From contig NZ_BAAAMN010000049.1 of NCBI RefSeq assembly GCF_039529295.1, forward strand, positions 62,001-126,000: a stretch of 64,000 bases of DNA, given 5' to 3'. Both the position numbers and the translations under genes were made by a program. Positions 18,603 through 26,847 of this stretch are shown here, piece by piece. The stretch comes from Yaniella flava. Its GTDB lineage: Bacteria; Actinomycetota; Actinomycetes; Actinomycetales; Micrococcaceae. Numbering within the stretch: the first letter of the stretch is position 1; every line of letters begins with the position of its first letter. The notes under the pieces are model-generated. The model searched no databases, was not told the origin of the DNA, and worked only from the letters and a program-made list of their open reading frames with translations.

Positions 18603-19469
18603 TCACGATTGTTGCGGTACCCCGACCGGCGGGCCGATTGGTTGCAGCGGGTTTGGCGCCGCATCGACGGCCTGCTGATATTCCCATACTTGGCGCAGTG
18701 CCCAGAACTTTTGCCAATGCTGCGGCAGTGTTTGGGGGTTGGCCTGATAGGCGGCGACTTCCGTTTCTCCGATGGCTACACCAAGCAGCATGGCGTCTTG
18801 ACCGTATGCCCATGGTTCCCATGCCCCCGTCTGAGCATCAACCAGTGATTCTTCGGCTTTGAAACCTGCAGCCAACTGCATGACCACATTAGGACTGAGA
18901 CTTTTCACACGACCAGCACGGTCTGTCCCGCGAGTCTTATAGTCGATCAGACACACGCGCCCGCCGATTTCGGCGACTAAGTCCAGCGTGCCGGCGTAAC
19001 CGACCGTGGAATTCCACACGGTAATTTCTGCAGCGAGCGGTTTGACCTCAAAGTTGTGCCACCATTCGTCAAACCTATCCGCGAAACCACTCTCATTGTG
19101 CTGGGCCAGTACATCGCGGGTCTCCGCCATCGTATGTGGCATACCCAGGGCGCGCAGGGCCACCTGTTCAGCATAGTTGTGCACCCGGTCTCCGCGTGCC
19201 GCAGCACCATCACGAAAACGGTCCGCGGCGTCATTCGATTGGCGCGCCAACGTCTTCAATTTCGCATGTGATCCGACGGCCTCGGCCAATCGCGCATCAG
19301 AAATGAGATGTGAGGTGGCCATATGACTTGCCCAGCCGGTCAGGTCCATGTGTTGTTGCCCAATCACCGTGGTGATGGACGGGACTTCGGGAAGCCCTGT
19401 CGTGGATCTGGAATACATTCTTCCGGCATTGGTTTGGTGGGCAAGTTGAGGTTGTGTCATGTCCTCCAT
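18603..19469 (-). CDS. PD-(D/E)XK superfamily nuclease-like protein
   Basis: 288-aa protein with the RecB/Cas4-type nuclease core. It shows an upstream helix with a possible acidic residue, then the hallmark GTLDLVAEI ... LIDYKTRG (residues ~158-180), giving Asp, Asp and Lys in the PD-(D/E)XK spacing, followed by the Gln-containing helix MQLAAGFKAEE of motif QxxxY type. This resembles the single-domain exonucleases often found in phages and actinobacterial genomes. Neighbours are def upstream of the run and a tRNA cluster. An alternative ATG lies four codons in. Nuclease activity is inferred from the motif only. Confidence 0.7.
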   Translation of the reverse strand: MEDMTQPQLAHQTNAGRMYSRSTTGLPEVPSITTVIGQQHMDLTGWASHMATSHLISDARLAEAVGSHAKLKTLARQSNDAADRFRDGAAARGDRVHNYAEQVALRALGMPHTMAETRDVLAQHNESGFADRFDEWWHNFEVKPLAAEITVWNSTVGYAGTLDLVAEIGGRVCLIDYKTRGTDRAGRVKSLSPNVVMQLAAGFKAEESLVDAQTGAWEPWAYGQDAMLLGVAIGETEVAAYQANPQTLPQHWQKFWALRQVWEYQQAVDAAPNPLQPIGPPVGVPQQS

Positions 19470-19617
19470 TATGAGTCATTGCGTGGACACGCTAAGCGTT
19501 TCTGTCGTCGATGAAACACACTGGTGAGTCTGATTTGCGCTTTTGAATTTTGATTGGGTATAGTTTCAATCTGTTGGACGCACGGTGAACACTAGATACG
19601 TTGATCACAAGCGTTCT

Positions 19618-19691
19618 GCGGATGTAGCTCAGCTGGCTAGAGCACCACCTTGCCAAGGTGGGGGTCGCGGGTTCGAATCCCGTCATCCGCT
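19618..19691 (+). tRNA. tRNA-Gly (anticodon GCC), copy 1
   Basis: A 74-nt tRNA. Acceptor GCGGATG pairs with CATCCGC, discriminator T. Anticodon loop TTGCCAA in the CCACC/GGTGG stem gives GCC. The T-arm GCGGGTTCGAATCCCGT is intact. Identical to the copy at 19951. Confidence 0.96.
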
Positions 19692-19705
19692 CGCAACACC
19701 CTCAG

Positions 19706-19776
19706 GGTGGGGTGGCCGAGTGGTGAGGCAGCGGCCTGCAAAGCCGCGTACGCGGGTTCGATTCCCGTCCCCACCT
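19706..19776 (+). tRNA. tRNA-Cys (anticodon GCA)
   Basis: A 71-nt tRNA. Acceptor GGTGGGG pairs with CCCCACC, discriminator T. Anticodon loop CTGCAAA in the GCGGC/GCCGC stem gives GCA. The T-arm GCGGGTTCGATTCCCGT is intact. It lies 14 bases after tRNA-Gly and is probably co-transcribed. Confidence 0.95.
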
Positions 19777-19854
19777 CGATCGGATTTCCGACATTGCAGC
19801 AAGGCTGCTAGTGTAGGAATCTGCAAGACTTGCGTTTCATATGATGAGACTCAA

Positions 19855-19928
19855 GCGCGATTGGCGCAGTTGGTTAGCGCGCTTCCCCGACACGGAAGAG
19901 GTCACTGGTTCGAATCCAGTATCGCGCA
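19855..19928 (+). tRNA. tRNA-Val (anticodon GAC)
   Basis: A 74-nt tRNA. Acceptor GCGCGAT pairs with ATCGCGC, discriminator A. Anticodon loop CCGACAC in the CTTCC/GGAAG stem gives GAC. T-arm ACTGGTTCGAATCCAGT is intact. Confidence 0.95.
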
Positions 19929-19950
19929 CAGAATTACTCGAGTAATTCAC

Positions 19951-20024
19951 GCGGATGTAGCTCAGCTGGCTAGAGCACCACCTTGCCAAGGTGGGGGTCG
20001 CGGGTTCGAATCCCGTCATCCGCT
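19951..20024 (+). tRNA. tRNA-Gly (anticodon GCC), copy 2
   Basis: Same 74-nt sequence, base for base, as the tRNA-Gly at 19618-19691. It is the last gene of the Gly-Cys-Val-Gly array and is followed within 15 bases by two hairpins. Confidence 0.96.
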
Positions 20025-20037
20025 CTGATGTTGCTAT

Positions 20038-20067
20038 GAGGCCTCGATTCTTGAGAATCGGGGCCTC
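20038..20067 (+). terminator. Hairpin after the tRNA array
   Basis: A long stem-loop: GAGGCC-T-CGATTC, loop TTGA, then GAATCG-GG-GGCCTC, starting 14 bases after the second tRNA-Gly. The downstream bases AGTTGCGTTTC are only weakly T-rich. It is a probable terminator or 3'-processing hairpin for the tRNA transcript. Confidence 0.6.
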
Positions 20068-20078
20068 AGTTGCGTTTC

Positions 20079-20110
20079 AGGTACCCAGGCCGAAGGCATG
20101 GGTACCTTTT
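20079..20110 (+). terminator. Intrinsic terminator between tRNA array and zapE
   Basis: AGGTACCCA (20079-20087) pairs with TGGGTACCT (20099-20107), followed on the plus strand by TTTT. It is only four bases from the convergent zapE stop. The symmetric stem may also stop transcription from zapE, though that side has no T-run directly after it. Confidence 0.65.
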
Positions 20111-20113
20111 AGG

Positions 20114-21175
20114 TTAGGGAGCTTTTTCGCCCAGCTGACCTTCACGGGCAAGCGCGGTCATACGTGAGACCGTGCGAAAGTACTTTTTCATATACCCGCC
20201 GGCCATCATGTCTTCGGTAAAGAGCTGTTCAAAAGGCACACCCGAGGCGACCACCGGAACGTCTTTGTCGTAGAGCCGGTCAGCCAGCACGACGAAACGC
20301 AATGCCATCGCTTGTTCGGTAATAGTCGTGACGTTACTCAGAACTAATACGTCAACATCTTTTACTAGTTCACGGTAACGCGAAGGATGCACCCGCGACA
20401 GGTTGTTTGTCAGCGCAGTCCAATCATCGAATGCAAAGATTTGCTCTTCTGGGAAATGCTGCTGTGCGGTGTCTAGTTCCGCGCCGGCTGTAACCGGCTC
20501 CGGTGCTGCTTCGAGTCCGCGGTGCCGATAGTCTTCACCATCCACCCGTATCGTTTCGAACTGATCAGACAGCACTTGAATTTCGCGTTTAAAGTCCTGC
20601 GCAGCGAAACGCCCCTCCCCCAATGCTCCGGGGAGGGTATTTGACGTGGCAGCGAGTTTCACGCCGGCATCGGAGAGTTCGCGCATCAGCCGCGACATCA
20701 ACACCGTATCGCCAGGATCGTCGAGTTCGAATTCGTCAATGCACACCAACGAGTACTCTTTGAGAACCTCCACAGTGGTGGTAAAGCTGAGAGCTCCCAC
20801 CAAGTTCGTGTACTCGACGAAGGTTCCGAAGGCTTTTTTCTCGCCGGGAGCTGCATGCCATAGCGACGCGAGTAAGTGCGTTTTGCCGACGCCGAATCCG
20901 CCATCCAAATAAACGCCGTTTGGCGCGCCGGGCGAATTCTTCTTCGCTTTGCGAGCGAACCAGGACAAAATGCCACCGGATGTACTACGTCGATCCATCG
21001 ATGCAGCAAATTCACGAAGACGCTCTACTGCCTCGGCCTGAGACGGATGGGCAGGATCAGGAATATATGTGTCGAACGAGACCTCGCCAAAGCGGTACGA
21101 CGGGTGAAATCCCGCCAAGAGTTCTTCGGGGGAAACCTTCGGGTCCCTCTCCGAAAGAGCTACGATTTCAGTCAC
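20114..21175 (-). CDS. zapE: Cell division protein ZapE (AFG1-like ATPase)
   Basis: AAA+-like P-loop ATPase of the AFG1/ZapE family. In E. coli ZapE associates with the FtsZ ring; the role in actinobacteria is less clear. Walker A is GGFGVGKTHLL and Walker B CIDEFELDDPGD, with the sensor-like LAATSNTLP and RFVVLADRLYDK. I prefer a GTG start at 21175 (VTEIVALSERDPKVS), giving 353 aa, because homologues begin at this point. An upstream GTG at 21238 would add 21 unusual residues. The stop is convergent with the tRNA terminators. Confidence 0.9.
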   Translation of the reverse strand: MTEIVALSERDPKVSPEELLAGFHPSYRFGEVSFDTYIPDPAHPSQAEAVERLREFAASMDRRSTSGGILSWFARKAKKNSPGAPNGVYLDGGFGVGKTHLLASLWHAAPGEKKAFGTFVEYTNLVGALSFTTTVEVLKEYSLVCIDEFELDDPGDTVLMSRLMRELSDAGVKLAATSNTLPGALGEGRFAAQDFKREIQVLSDQFETIRVDGEDYRHRGLEAAPEPVTAGAELDTAQQHFPEEQIFAFDDWTALTNNLSRVHPSRYRELVKDVDVLVLSNVTTITEQAMALRFVVLADRLYDKDVPVVASGVPFEQLFTEDMMAGGYMKKYFRTVSRMTALAREGQLGEKAP

Positions 21176-21406
21176 GTGATATCCAATCCATATTGCTTCG
21201 CGGCGTGATGAGGACCGTCCCTTGAGGTGGCCAACCACTACATCCTAGAACGCACGCCTACATCGGGTTCACTATTACTTTTTAATATGCGCTAAGAAGT
21301 AGTAGTGTGACGCACCCCCGTGGCAATTAACACACATCCTTGTATCCTTAATACTCGAATATGCCACTTCTTGAACGGCAAACCTCTACTGAAAGGGAAC
21401 CCCCTT

Positions 21407-22300
21407 ATGAGTGCACAAGTCCCCGTAGAACCTTCAGACTATGCCCACCCGGAAAAGCTCGTTTCCACCGCGTGGGTTGCGGAGCATAAAGACAACCCAA
21501 ACGTCGTTGTGCTCGAATCCAATGAAGATACGTTGCTGTATTCGACTGGCCACATCCCCGGTGCCCTAAAGATTGATTGGCACACAGAACTCAACGATCC
21601 GGTCACCCGTGATTTCATCGGCCCCGAGGCCTTCGCAAAAATGGCTGCTTCCAAGGGGATCAGTCGCGACTCCACCGTCATCTTCTACGGCGACAAGTCA
21701 AACTGGTGGGCAGCCTACGCCCTCTGGGTTTTCACACTGTACGGTCACGAAGATATTCGTCTCATGAACGGCGGTCGCGATAAGTGGATTGCTGAAGGAC
21801 GCGAAGTCACACGCGACACACCAACAGTCACTGAAACCGATTACCCGGTCGTCTCCCGTGATGACGAAACCGAACGCGCCAATAAAGCCCAGGTACTCGA
21901 CAGTGTTGGTACGCTGCCGCTCATTGATGTGCGTTCCACCGCCGAGTACACCGGCGAAACGACCCATATGGCTGGTTACCCACAGGAAGGCACCCTGCGT
22001 GGCGGCCATATCCCCACAGCGGAATCAGTTCCATGGGCAACAGCAGCCAATGAAGATGGCACATTCAGGTCCCGTGATGAGCTGACCAAGCTCTATGCCG
22101 ACGACGCTGGCTTAGGCAAATCTGACCAGGTCATCGCTTACTGCCGTATCGGTGAACGTTCCGCCCATACCTGGTTCGTGCTGCGTCACCTGCTCGGGTA
22201 TGAATCGGTCCGCAACTATGACGGTTCATGGACCGAATGGGGCAATAGCGTTGGTGTCCCAATCGTTGTTGGTGAAGAACCCGGACAGGCACCAAACTAA
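21407..22300 (+). CDS. sseA: Thiosulfate/3-mercaptopyruvate sulfurtransferase
   Basis: Two-domain rhodanese that moves sulfane sulfur to thiol or cyanide acceptors. The N-terminal domain is inactive. The C-terminal domain carries the catalytic loop YCRIGERSAHTWF, with Cys near residue 240. The start is the ATG at 21407, supported by AAAGGGAA eleven bases upstream; in-frame ATGs further upstream would add about 29 residues lacking family similarity. 297 aa, normal length. It is followed by sufE and ybaK on the same strand; sulfurtransferase next to SufE suggests a shared role in sulfur mobilisation. Confidence 0.92.
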   Translation: MSAQVPVEPSDYAHPEKLVSTAWVAEHKDNPNVVVLESNEDTLLYSTGHIPGALKIDWHTELNDPVTRDFIGPEAFAKMAASKGISRDSTVIFYGDKSNWWAAYALWVFTLYGHEDIRLMNGGRDKWIAEGREVTRDTPTVTETDYPVVSRDDETERANKAQVLDSVGTLPLIDVRSTAEYTGETTHMAGYPQEGTLRGGHIPTAESVPWATAANEDGTFRSRDELTKLYADDAGLGKSDQVIAYCRIGERSAHTWFVLRHLLGYESVRNYDGSWTEWGNSVGVPIVVGEEPGQAPN

Positions 22301-22313
22301 GCTTTACTTCACC

Positions 22314-22353
22314 GCCAAGCCGGTGCCGGGGTATAGCCCGGCACCGGCTTGGC
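22314..22353 (+). terminator. Perfect 17-bp hairpin after sseA
   Basis: GCCAAGCCGGTGCCGGG (22314-22330) pairs exactly with 22337-22353 across a six-base loop, 14 bases after the sseA stop. There is no T-run behind it, so it may be a terminator of lower efficiency or an mRNA-stabilising structure between sseA and sufE. Confidence 0.6.
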
Positions 22354-22410
22354 GTCTTAACCACGCAACGCGTTAGAATAAGTGTCGGATCAACCAGAGA
22401 AAGGAGCCCA

Positions 22411-22851
22411 TTGGCTGTTCACACCCCTGATGTTCTGCAAGAGATCATCGATGATTTCCATGACTTAGCTGAGGAACAACGCCTCGAACTCCTCCTGGAA
22501 TTCTCCGATAATCTCCCGGAACCACCGCAGCGCTACGCCGGCCATGAAGCCGAGATGGAACAGGTCGTCGAGTGCCAGACCCCGTTATTTTTGGCGTTAG
22601 AGTACTCTGACGACGATGATCCTGAAGTAACAGTGATCATTTCAGCACCACCAGAAGCGCCGACGACCCGCGGCTTCGCGGGAGTGCTCATCGAAGGGCT
22701 CTCCGGTAAGCACGCTTCAACGATCTTGTCGGTCCCAGACGACATCCCCAATAAGCTTGGACTGACCAACGCCTTGACGCCGCTGCGTCTGCGCGGTATG
22801 ACGGCGCTCCTGGGACGCATCAAACGCAACATCTCAGAACATCTCTCATGA
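22411..22851 (+). CDS. sufE: SufE-family cysteine desulfuration protein
   Basis: Accepts persulfide sulfur from a cysteine desulfurase (SufS) and passes it to the SUF scaffold. 146 aa with the active-site Cys in VVECQTPLFLALEY (residue ~51) and the conserved GFAGVLIEGLSGK. The start is TTG, preceded by a strong AAAGGAG seven bases upstream. The C-terminus GLTNALTPLRLRGM..GRIKRN is typical. It overlaps ybaK by four bases. SufS is not in the window. Confidence 0.92.
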   Translation: MAVHTPDVLQEIIDDFHDLAEEQRLELLLEFSDNLPEPPQRYAGHEAEMEQVVECQTPLFLALEYSDDDDPEVTVIISAPPEAPTTRGFAGVLIEGLSGKHASTILSVPDDIPNKLGLTNALTPLRLRGMTALLGRIKRNISEHLS

Positions 22852-23336
22852 GTACAACCCCATCTGGCGCTACACCAGCACTGCGTACTGTCCTCGAGGC
22901 AGGGCTCTGGCATCGAGTCTATGAATATGATCACGATGACGCAGTCAAGGGCTTCGGTGCTGAGGCCGCTGACAAACTCGGGTTCGACCCCCGCAGTATT
23001 TTTAAAACCCTGGTAGTCACGACACCAACCGGTCAATGTGTGAGTGCCGTGTTGGCCGTGGCAGATATGCTGCACCCAAAAAGAGTGGCAAAAGCGCTCA
23101 AGGTAAAAAGCGTGCACATGGCTGACCCAGGTCGGGCTCAGCAGAAGACCGGCTACGTACTCGGTGGCATTTCACCACTTGGGCAAAGGACAGGCATCCC
23201 CATGCTGGTAGACACTACGGTTGAACAGTTGGATACGATCATTGTCTCCGGCGGACAGCGAGGCCTGTCGCTCGAGCTGCGTGTCACTGATTTCCTAGAG
23301 CTGACAGCCGCCCGAGTCGCACATATCCGCCGATAG
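22848..23336 (+). CDS. ybaK: YbaK/EbsC-type Cys-tRNA(Pro) deacylase
   Basis: Trans-editing enzyme that hydrolyses mischarged Cys-tRNA(Pro). 162 aa with the INS-like core: PRSIFKTLVV, VLAVADMLHPKRVAKAL, the GYVLGGISPLGQRTGIPMLVD loop and the C-terminal SGGQRGLSLEL. ATGA overlap with sufE means coupled translation. The exact aminoacyl-tRNA preference is inferred from the family. Confidence 0.92.
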   Translation: MSTTPSGATPALRTVLEAGLWHRVYEYDHDDAVKGFGAEAADKLGFDPRSIFKTLVVTTPTGQCVSAVLAVADMLHPKRVAKALKVKSVHMADPGRAQQKTGYVLGGISPLGQRTGIPMLVDTTVEQLDTIIVSGGQRGLSLELRVTDFLELTAARVAHIRR

Positions 23337-23339
23337 AGC

Positions 23340-24044
23340 TCATCGACCGAGCCCGGTTGCTTGCCCACGTGTTGCAGTGAGTGCTTCCGCGATCGAATTT
23401 TCTACCGCTTGCAACGCTTCAGCAATCGCTGGTTGTGATTCCCTCGCTTGCTCGTGAAATTCATTGAGCCGTGCTCTCATCGTCCTGTTTTGCTCGCCAG
23501 GAAAGACCGCGGCAAGTACGTTCGTTGAGTACAGCAACTGCACGACGGGCCACGCTGTCGCATCCAGAGCTGTGTCGCGCCCCATGAGCGTGCCACGAAG
23601 CCGGACGTAGATATCCATGCGCGCATACGACTCTTGAGGAATATAGCGTGTTCGCGGTATCAGGCCTAAGAAACGTTTTTTGCTGACGATGACTTCGCCA
23701 CGCTGTTCCAAGTTTCTCATGAGGGCATCCATCAGTGCCGGACGCGAGAACCTGTTGATCCACTGCTCGGCATCTTGAGGTTCTGGAGCATCGGCAATGA
23801 TGCGCAGTACCGCGTCAAGCGGTTCCTCCAGATCAACCTCGGCGGACTCATGAACCGTCACCAAGTCTTGGGTCACGTTGATACTTCCACGGCGCGCCAA
23901 ATCGGTTAACACGGCCCCTGCCACCCCGACTCGAATGGTGTGCGATTGGGCGAGGAGTCTGCCAGCATCATCGAGACAGGTCAGCAGATAGTATTCCGGG
24001 AGATTTAACGACCGGCCTGGAACTTCCTGGGGAGTTGACATCAT
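23340..24044 (-). CDS. GOLPH3/VPS74 (GPP34)-family protein
   Basis: 234-aa all-helical protein with the GOLPH3 signature: LNLPEYYLLTCLDDAGRL at the N-terminus, GAVLTDLARRGSI, a central VSKKRFLGLIPRTRY loop (basic, like the PI4P-binding hairpin of eukaryotic GOLPH3), and YVRLRGTLMGRDTALDATAW. In eukaryotes GOLPH3 binds PI4P and retains glycosyltransferases in the Golgi; bacterial homologues are common in actinobacteria and have no established function. The gene is convergent with ybaK, four bases apart. Confidence 0.85.
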   Translation of the reverse strand: MMSTPQEVPGRSLNLPEYYLLTCLDDAGRLLAQSHTIRVGVAGAVLTDLARRGSINVTQDLVTVHESAEVDLEEPLDAVLRIIADAPEPQDAEQWINRFSRPALMDALMRNLEQRGEVIVSKKRFLGLIPRTRYIPQESYARMDIYVRLRGTLMGRDTALDATAWPVVQLLYSTNVLAAVFPGEQNRTMRARLNEFHEQARESQPAIAEALQAVENSIAEALTATRGQATGLGR

Positions 24045-24108
24045 GATCCTATTGTCTCTGCTTTTGTACCCGGTATAGCGAATTAGCCAGTGCTCCGGTG
24101 TGTCTGAC

Positions 24109-24720
24109 CTAACAACCAGGTGTGTTATCTTGTTGTTTGGTCAGAAAACGTTCGGTTCCTGTCGCCCATCCATCAGCGATCATGGTGCGCATTTCACCAA
24201 TGGTTGCGGTGACGTTTTTTGTTTCAGCGATGATGGGGAGAAAATTGCCGTCTCCACCCCAGCGCGGCACAATGTGCTGATGAAGATGGGCTGCGATGCC
24301 CGCTCCCCCAGCTTTGCCCTGATTCATTCCCAAGTTGAATCCAGCGGCTCGTGAGACGTCGCGGAGTACTTCCATCCCTATTTGCGTAAGTTGAGCAAAC
24401 TCTGCTGTTTCGTCGATCGTCAGATCTGGATAGTCGGGCAAGTGCCGGTACGGGCACACCAACATATGACCGGGATTATATGGGTAAAGATTCATCACCA
24501 CGTAACACGTCGTACCCCGTGCCACGATCAGTGAGGTTTCGTCGTCTCGTTGCGGGGCAGCACAGAACGGACAGGAGGCCTCATCGGTCACTTGACTTTG
24601 TCCTTTGGCCACATAAGCCATCCGATGAGGCGTCCATAGTCGGTCAAAAGCATCGGGCACACCAGGTAATGCAAAATTATCGGTGACTGCTGCATCGTGA
24701 TTTGCACTGTGGTCTGCCAT
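24109..24720 (-). CDS. HIT-family nucleotide hydrolase/phosphorylase (Rv2613c-like)
   Basis: 203-aa histidine-triad protein. Triad HLHQHIVPRW is preceded by MNQGKAGGAGIAA, and CPFCAAP (residues ~51-57) is half of the structural zinc site. It resembles mycobacterial Rv2613c, which phosphorolyses Ap4A. In mycobacteria the order is thrS-HIT-pgsA; here thrS-HIT is kept (six bases apart) but pgsA is replaced downstream by a GOLPH3-like gene. Ap4A is a by-product of aminoacyl-tRNA synthetases, so the pairing with thrS makes sense. Confidence 0.88.
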   Translation of the reverse strand: MADHSANHDAAVTDNFALPGVPDAFDRLWTPHRMAYVAKGQSQVTDEASCPFCAAPQRDDETSLIVARGTTCYVVMNLYPYNPGHMLVCPYRHLPDYPDLTIDETAEFAQLTQIGMEVLRDVSRAAGFNLGMNQGKAGGAGIAAHLHQHIVPRWGGDGNFLPIIAETKNVTATIGEMRTMIADGWATGTERFLTKQQDNTPGC

Positions 24721-24726
24721 GATGTC

Positions 24727-26739
24727 TTACACCTGCTGACGTTGTTCTATTGCGGTGACAATCCGCTCGATAGCCTCATCGACTGGAATGCCGTTGTCCT
24801 GAGATCCATCCCGGTAACGGAAGGATACCGCATTGGCCTCAGCATCCTCTCCCCCTGCAATGAGCACAAACGGCACTTTTTGCTTGGATGCAGTACGAAT
24901 CTTCTTGGGGAACCGATCGCTAGAGTCATCCACCTGGGCGCGAATGCCGTGTGCTTTCAGCTTGTCAACGACGTCGTACATGTAGTCGTTGAATGCATCA
25001 GCTACGGGAATCGCGACGACCTGTTCTGGGGCTAACCATGCTGGGAAGGCACCGGCATAGTGTTCCGTAAGCACCGCCATAAACCGTTCGATGGATCCAA
25101 AGAGCGCGCGGTGAATCATGACCGGACGCTGACGGTTGCCATCGGCGGCCTGATACTGCAGATCAAAACGTTCTGGCAGGTTAAAGTCCAACTGCATGGT
25201 GGACATCTGCCAGGTACGACCGAGTGCATCGCGTGCCTGAACTGAAATTTTCGGGCCGTAGAATGCCGCACCGCCCTCGTCATCAACGAGCTCGAGGCCT
25301 GAAGCCGCGGCGACATCCGCTAATACTTGGGTGGCGTTGTCCCAAACCTCGTCACTGCCCACATACTTTTCTGGGTTCTTAGTGGACAGCTCCAGATAGA
25401 AATCATCTAGCCCGTAGTCTTTGAGTAGATCGAGCACGAAGTTGAGCGTGGTGGTCAGCTCATCTTTCATCTGGTCTTCTGTACAATAAATGTGGGCGTC
25501 GTCCTGGGTCATACCGCGCACACGAGTCAGCCCGTGGACCACACCGGACTTCTCGTAGCGATAGACCGAACCGAACTCGAACAGTCGCAAAGGCAGTTCG
25601 CGATAGGAGCGACCACGCGATGCAAAGATGAGGTTGTGCATCGGGCAGTTCATGGGTTTCAGGTAGTAATCCACACCGGCTCGGGTTACCTCACCGGTGG
25701 TCTCATCAACGACCTCATCGACGTGCATCGGAGGAAACATGCCGTCTGCATACCATTCCAGGTGACCTGAGGTTTCATACAGGTTTTGTTTGGTGATGTG
25801 TGGAGTGTAGACGAACTCGTACCCGGCTTGTTCGTGGCGTTTGCGCGAGTAATCTTCCATCTCTTTGCGGATGATCCCGCCCTTGGGGTGGAATACCGGC
25901 AGACCGGAGCCCAGTTCATCAGGGAACGAGAACAGATCGAGCTCGGCACCAAGTTTGCGGTGATCGCGACGCTCAGCTTCGGCGATGCGCTCTTGGTAGG
26001 CCACCAGGTCGTCCTTGGAGGCCCAGGCGGTACCGTAAATGCGTTGCAGCTGTGGGTTGGATTCCGATCCGAGCCAGTAGGCGCCTGCGGCACGGGTCAG
26101 CGCAAAGCCGTTCGCGATAAGTTTGGTTGATGGGATGTGTGGACCACGGCACAGGTCTTTCCAGACCACCGCGCCTTTGCGGTCCAGATTGTCATAGATA
26201 GTGATTTCGCCGGCACCAATTTCTACGGCGGCGCCATCCGCGTCAGCTTCGTCGTCGTGTTGACGGTCCATGAGATGCAATTTATAAGGCTCATCGGCCA
26301 GTTCTTCTCGGGCGACTGCTTCTGCTACGGCGCGGCGGTCGAAGGTCTGGTTGGCTTTGACGATACGCATCATCCGCTTCTGGATCTGTTTGAGATCATC
26401 CGGGGTGAATGGTTCATCAACGTCAAAGTCGTAGTAGAAACCTTCTTGGACGTAGGGGCCAATACCAAGCTTGGCTTCGGGATACATCTCTTGGACGGCT
26501 TGGGCAAGCACGTGTGCGGTTGAGTGACGCAGCACTTCGAGTCCTGCTTGGTCCGTGATGTCGACGCGCTCGATGGTTGAGCCTTCGGGGATGACACGAA
26601 AGAGGTCTTGTAGATTGCCATCTACCCTCATCACTACCGTAGTTTTTTCGTCACCGAACAGGTCATTTCCTGTTGTACCTTCAGCTACCTGGATGGCTTC
26701 TTGGTCTACGGTAATGGATATTTCTTTAGGTTCGGCCAC
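24727..26739 (-). CDS. thrS: Threonyl-tRNA synthetase
   Basis: Charges tRNA-Thr. Domains in order are TGS (residues ~1-60), the editing domain with HSTAHVLAQAV and the CRGPHIPST segment, a class II catalytic core with the zinc ligand Cys in MNCPMHN and a motif-2-like RVRGMTQDDAHIY, and an anticodon-binding domain. I start at the GTG at 26739 because AAGGAGG lies nine bases upstream; an in-frame ATG at 26802 would add 21 residues without such a site. 670 aa, normal for the family. The previous gene is the AMIN-like lipoprotein. Confidence 0.95.
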   Translation of the reverse strand: MAEPKEISITVDQEAIQVAEGTTGNDLFGDEKTTVVMRVDGNLQDLFRVIPEGSTIERVDITDQAGLEVLRHSTAHVLAQAVQEMYPEAKLGIGPYVQEGFYYDFDVDEPFTPDDLKQIQKRMMRIVKANQTFDRRAVAEAVAREELADEPYKLHLMDRQHDDEADADGAAVEIGAGEITIYDNLDRKGAVVWKDLCRGPHIPSTKLIANGFALTRAAGAYWLGSESNPQLQRIYGTAWASKDDLVAYQERIAEAERRDHRKLGAELDLFSFPDELGSGLPVFHPKGGIIRKEMEDYSRKRHEQAGYEFVYTPHITKQNLYETSGHLEWYADGMFPPMHVDEVVDETTGEVTRAGVDYYLKPMNCPMHNLIFASRGRSYRELPLRLFEFGSVYRYEKSGVVHGLTRVRGMTQDDAHIYCTEDQMKDELTTTLNFVLDLLKDYGLDDFYLELSTKNPEKYVGSDEVWDNATQVLADVAAASGLELVDDEGGAAFYGPKISVQARDALGRTWQMSTMQLDFNLPERFDLQYQAADGNRQRPVMIHRALFGSIERFMAVLTEHYAGAFPAWLAPEQVVAIPVADAFNDYMYDVVDKLKAHGIRAQVDDSSDRFPKKIRTASKQKVPFVLIAGGEDAEANAVSFRYRDGSQDNGIPVDEAIERIVTAIEQRQQV

Positions 26740-26847
26740 GTGCCAATTCCTCCTTGGGTTAAGCTTTGTATCCGATGGCATACTGGACCACCGATAAGCC
26801 ACCCGCCATTGTATCTGCTTGGCTCACGGTTTGCAGGTTGACGGTGG

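Noticed and set aside
19618..20025. Integrative-element attachment site at the tRNA genes
   Set aside because: The direct repeats are whole tRNA genes with only tRNAs between them. No integrase, excisionase or mobile cargo is nearby.
19585..20028. 147-residue open frame over the tRNA array
   Set aside because: It simply reads through four tRNA genes; the repeated peptide comes from the duplicated tRNA-Gly.
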